The notes under the pieces were generated by a model that ran no database searches, was not told the DNA's origin, and saw nothing but the letters and a program-made list of their open reading frames with translations. Below are positions 25,688 through 26,811 of a stretch of 26,811 nt of DNA, in pieces (the stretch's first letter is position 1; the number at the start of each line of letters is the position of its first letter). This stretch comes from Caldifarciminota bacterium (GTDB lineage: Bacteria; Hydrothermota; E44-bin80). The stretch is from NCBI GenBank assembly GCA_023127905.1, contig JAGMEZ010000342.1, forward strand, positions 1 to 26,811, written 5' to 3'. A program made the position numbers and the translations under genes.

Positions 25688-26732
25688 TGAGATTTTTAAG
25701 CATCTTCCAAAAGGTTCAAATTACTTCCTTATTTCAAACTTAAAAAATATTCATTTCCTTACTGGTTTTACAGGTGATTGGGCTGTACTCCTTCTATCAA
25801 AAAGGAGAAGCCATCTCTTAACAGATTCAAGATTTACTGAACAAGCAGAAAAAGAAACAAATCTTTGTGATATAGTAACCATCAAAAAACCTTTTCCATT
25901 ATACTTAAAATCACTTATAAAGAAGACGAGGAAGATTGCTTTTGAAGCAGATAATCTCCGATATGCATCCTTTATAAAAATTAAAAAAAGCATACCAGGA
26001 AGAAATTTTATCCCTACAAACAGCATTATCGAAAAATTCCGAATGCTTAAGACAGATAATGAAATTAAGAAAATTCAAAAAGCAGCACAAATTGCTGACT
26101 TGGCTTTCTCAAAAATCTGCAATATAATAAAACCCGGCTTGCGGGAAATCGAGATTGCATCAGAACTTGAATATATCCTCAGAAGCAACGGTTCTACTGC
26201 ACATCCATTCCCAACTATTGCTCTTACTTCATCAAACACCTCTCTACCTCATGGTCAGCCTGGAATGAGAAAAATCAAAAAAGGAGATCTGTTCCTTCTC
26301 GACTATGGAGCAACACATAAAGGTTATAATTCCGATATTACAAGAACAGTTGTTGTAGGAAAAGCAACATTGAAGCAGAAGAAAATATACAATATCGTCC
26401 TAAAAGCCCAGATGGCTGCATTAAACGCGTTAAAACCTGGCATAAAACTAAAAGATATTGATAAAATTGCCAGAGATATTATATCAGAAGCTGGATATGG
26501 CGAGAATTTTGGTCACGGTCTTGGTCACGGTCTTGGTCTTGATATTCACGAATCCCCAAGCGTCTCTTATAGGAGCAAGGATACAATCAAAAAAGGAATG
26601 GTTTTTACAATAGAACCCGGTATCTATATCCCCCGTTGGGGTGGTGTAAGGATTGAAGACGATGTAGCAATTGCAAAGAGTGGGGTCAAAATACTAACAA
26701 AATCCCCTAAATCTGAACTTATGGAGATATAA
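25677..26732 (+). CDS. Xaa-Pro aminopeptidase/dipeptidase (M24 family)
   Basis: This cytoplasmic metallopeptidase removes residues next to proline. The 351 residues form a creatinase-like N-terminal domain (about 1-120) and a pita-bread catalytic domain (about 125-345). The five metal ligands are all visible: Asp209 and Asp220 (LLDYGATHKGYNSDITRT), His284 (GHGLGHGLGLDIHE), Glu313 (TIEPGIYI) and Glu327 (GVRIEDDV), with His291 as a catalytic residue. The start is a GTG (25677) inside the end of the TPR gene, with only a weak ribosome-binding site, so expression probably depends on translational coupling. It directly precedes efp, a classic gene pair. Confidence 0.93.
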   Translation: MKNSEIFKHLPKGSNYFLISNLKNIHFLTGFTGDWAVLLLSKRRSHLLTDSRFTEQAEKETNLCDIVTIKKPFPLYLKSLIKKTRKIAFEADNLRYASFIKIKKSIPGRNFIPTNSIIEKFRMLKTDNEIKKIQKAAQIADLAFSKICNIIKPGLREIEIASELEYILRSNGSTAHPFPTIALTSSNTSLPHGQPGMRKIKKGDLFLLDYGATHKGYNSDITRTVVVGKATLKQKKIYNIVLKAQMAALNALKPGIKLKDIDKIARDIISEAGYGENFGHGLGHGLGLDIHESPSVSYRSKDTIKKGMVFTIEPGIYIPRWGGVRIEDDVAIAKSGVKILTKSPKSELMEI

Positions 26733-26736
26733 TCTA

Positions 26737-26811
26737 ATGGCAACGACATCTGATATTAAAAAAGGATTGAACATACGGTATAAGAACTCCATATATACAA
26801 TAATTGATTTC
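26737..26811 (+). CDS. efp: Elongation factor P (partial, N-terminal 25 codons)
   Basis: The reading frame from the ATG at 26737 runs off the window edge. Its first residues, MATTSDIKKGLNIRYKNSIY, match the opening of EF-P, the factor that helps ribosomes through poly-proline stretches. The family Lys/Arg at the loop tip is outside the window. GGAG ten bases upstream and the preceding Xaa-Pro peptidase gene support the call. Confidence 0.88.
   Translation, partial: MATTSDIKKGLNIRYKNSIYTIIDF

Noticed and set aside
26505..26540. Near-tandem GGTCACGGTCTT DNA repeat
   Set aside because: It encodes the conserved GHGLGHGLG metal-site motif of the peptidase, so protein function explains it.
1..26811. 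tRNA, rRNA, CRISPR array, transposase, phage or restriction genes
   Set aside because: Looked for by eye on both strands and not seen; a small structured RNA could still be missed without a covariance-model search.

Overview
The window is AT-rich, densely coded bacterial chromosome. It comes from a diderm (two-membrane) organism: it holds LPS-transport permeases (LptF/LptG type), a secretin with the PilMNOP proteins of a type IV pilus machine, lipoproteins, and a very large SprA-like outer-membrane protein. SprA-family translocons are best known from Bacteroidota and relatives. The SprA homologue here is shorter than the Bacteroidota ones, and its neighbours are not the usual gliding or type IX secretion genes. 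An uncultured lineage near the Fibrobacteres-Chlorobi-Bacteroidetes group (for example a WOR-3/Stahlbacteria- or Cloacimonadota-like phylum) is a reasonable guess, but this is inference and not proven by the sequence. No IS element, prophage, CRISPR array, tRNA or rRNA was seen.

Layout. (1) 1-2251, minus strand: two LptF/LptG-family permease genes, the second cut by the window edge, driven by a near-consensus promoter placed so that the mRNA should be leaderless. (2) 2252-2717: a 466-bp gene-free gap holding a 269-bp segment with 19-bp inverted ends, with a palindromic repeat inside it. (3) 2718-12199, plus strand: the SprA-like giant, a C-rich/G-rich hairpin repeat, a 56-residue membrane protein resembling the SPW-repeat family, then purSL and purQ, which make one purine-synthesis enzyme. 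A bidirectional terminator closes this block. (4) 12243-16886, minus strand: pilM-N-O-P-Q preceded by a 61-residue helix-turn-helix protein gene, with a perfect TTGACA-17-TATAAT promoter. (5) 17102-23269, minus strand: phoH, pgpH-type 7TM-HD phosphodiesterase, ybeY and two tandem HlyC/CorC-type CNNM transporter genes, a widely conserved neighbourhood. (6) 23422-24135, minus strand: a small coiled-coil lipoprotein and a LysM protein, a likely envelope-anchoring pair with its own promoter and terminator. (7) 24293-26811, plus strand: a TPR protein with a long acidic linker, an Xaa-Pro aminopeptidase and the first 25 codons of elongation factor P.

Most of the window is envelope biology (LPS export, outer-membrane translocon, pilus, LysM/lipoprotein) interleaved with housekeeping genes (purine synthesis, RNA maturation, EF-P). 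The points most worth a second look are the inverted-repeat element in the lptF-sprA gap, the leaderless lptF promoter, the SprA homologue outside its normal setting, the small SPW-like gene behind a hairpin repeat, and the HTH gene fused to the pil transcription unit. I did not find a clearly new multi-gene defence or mobile system.
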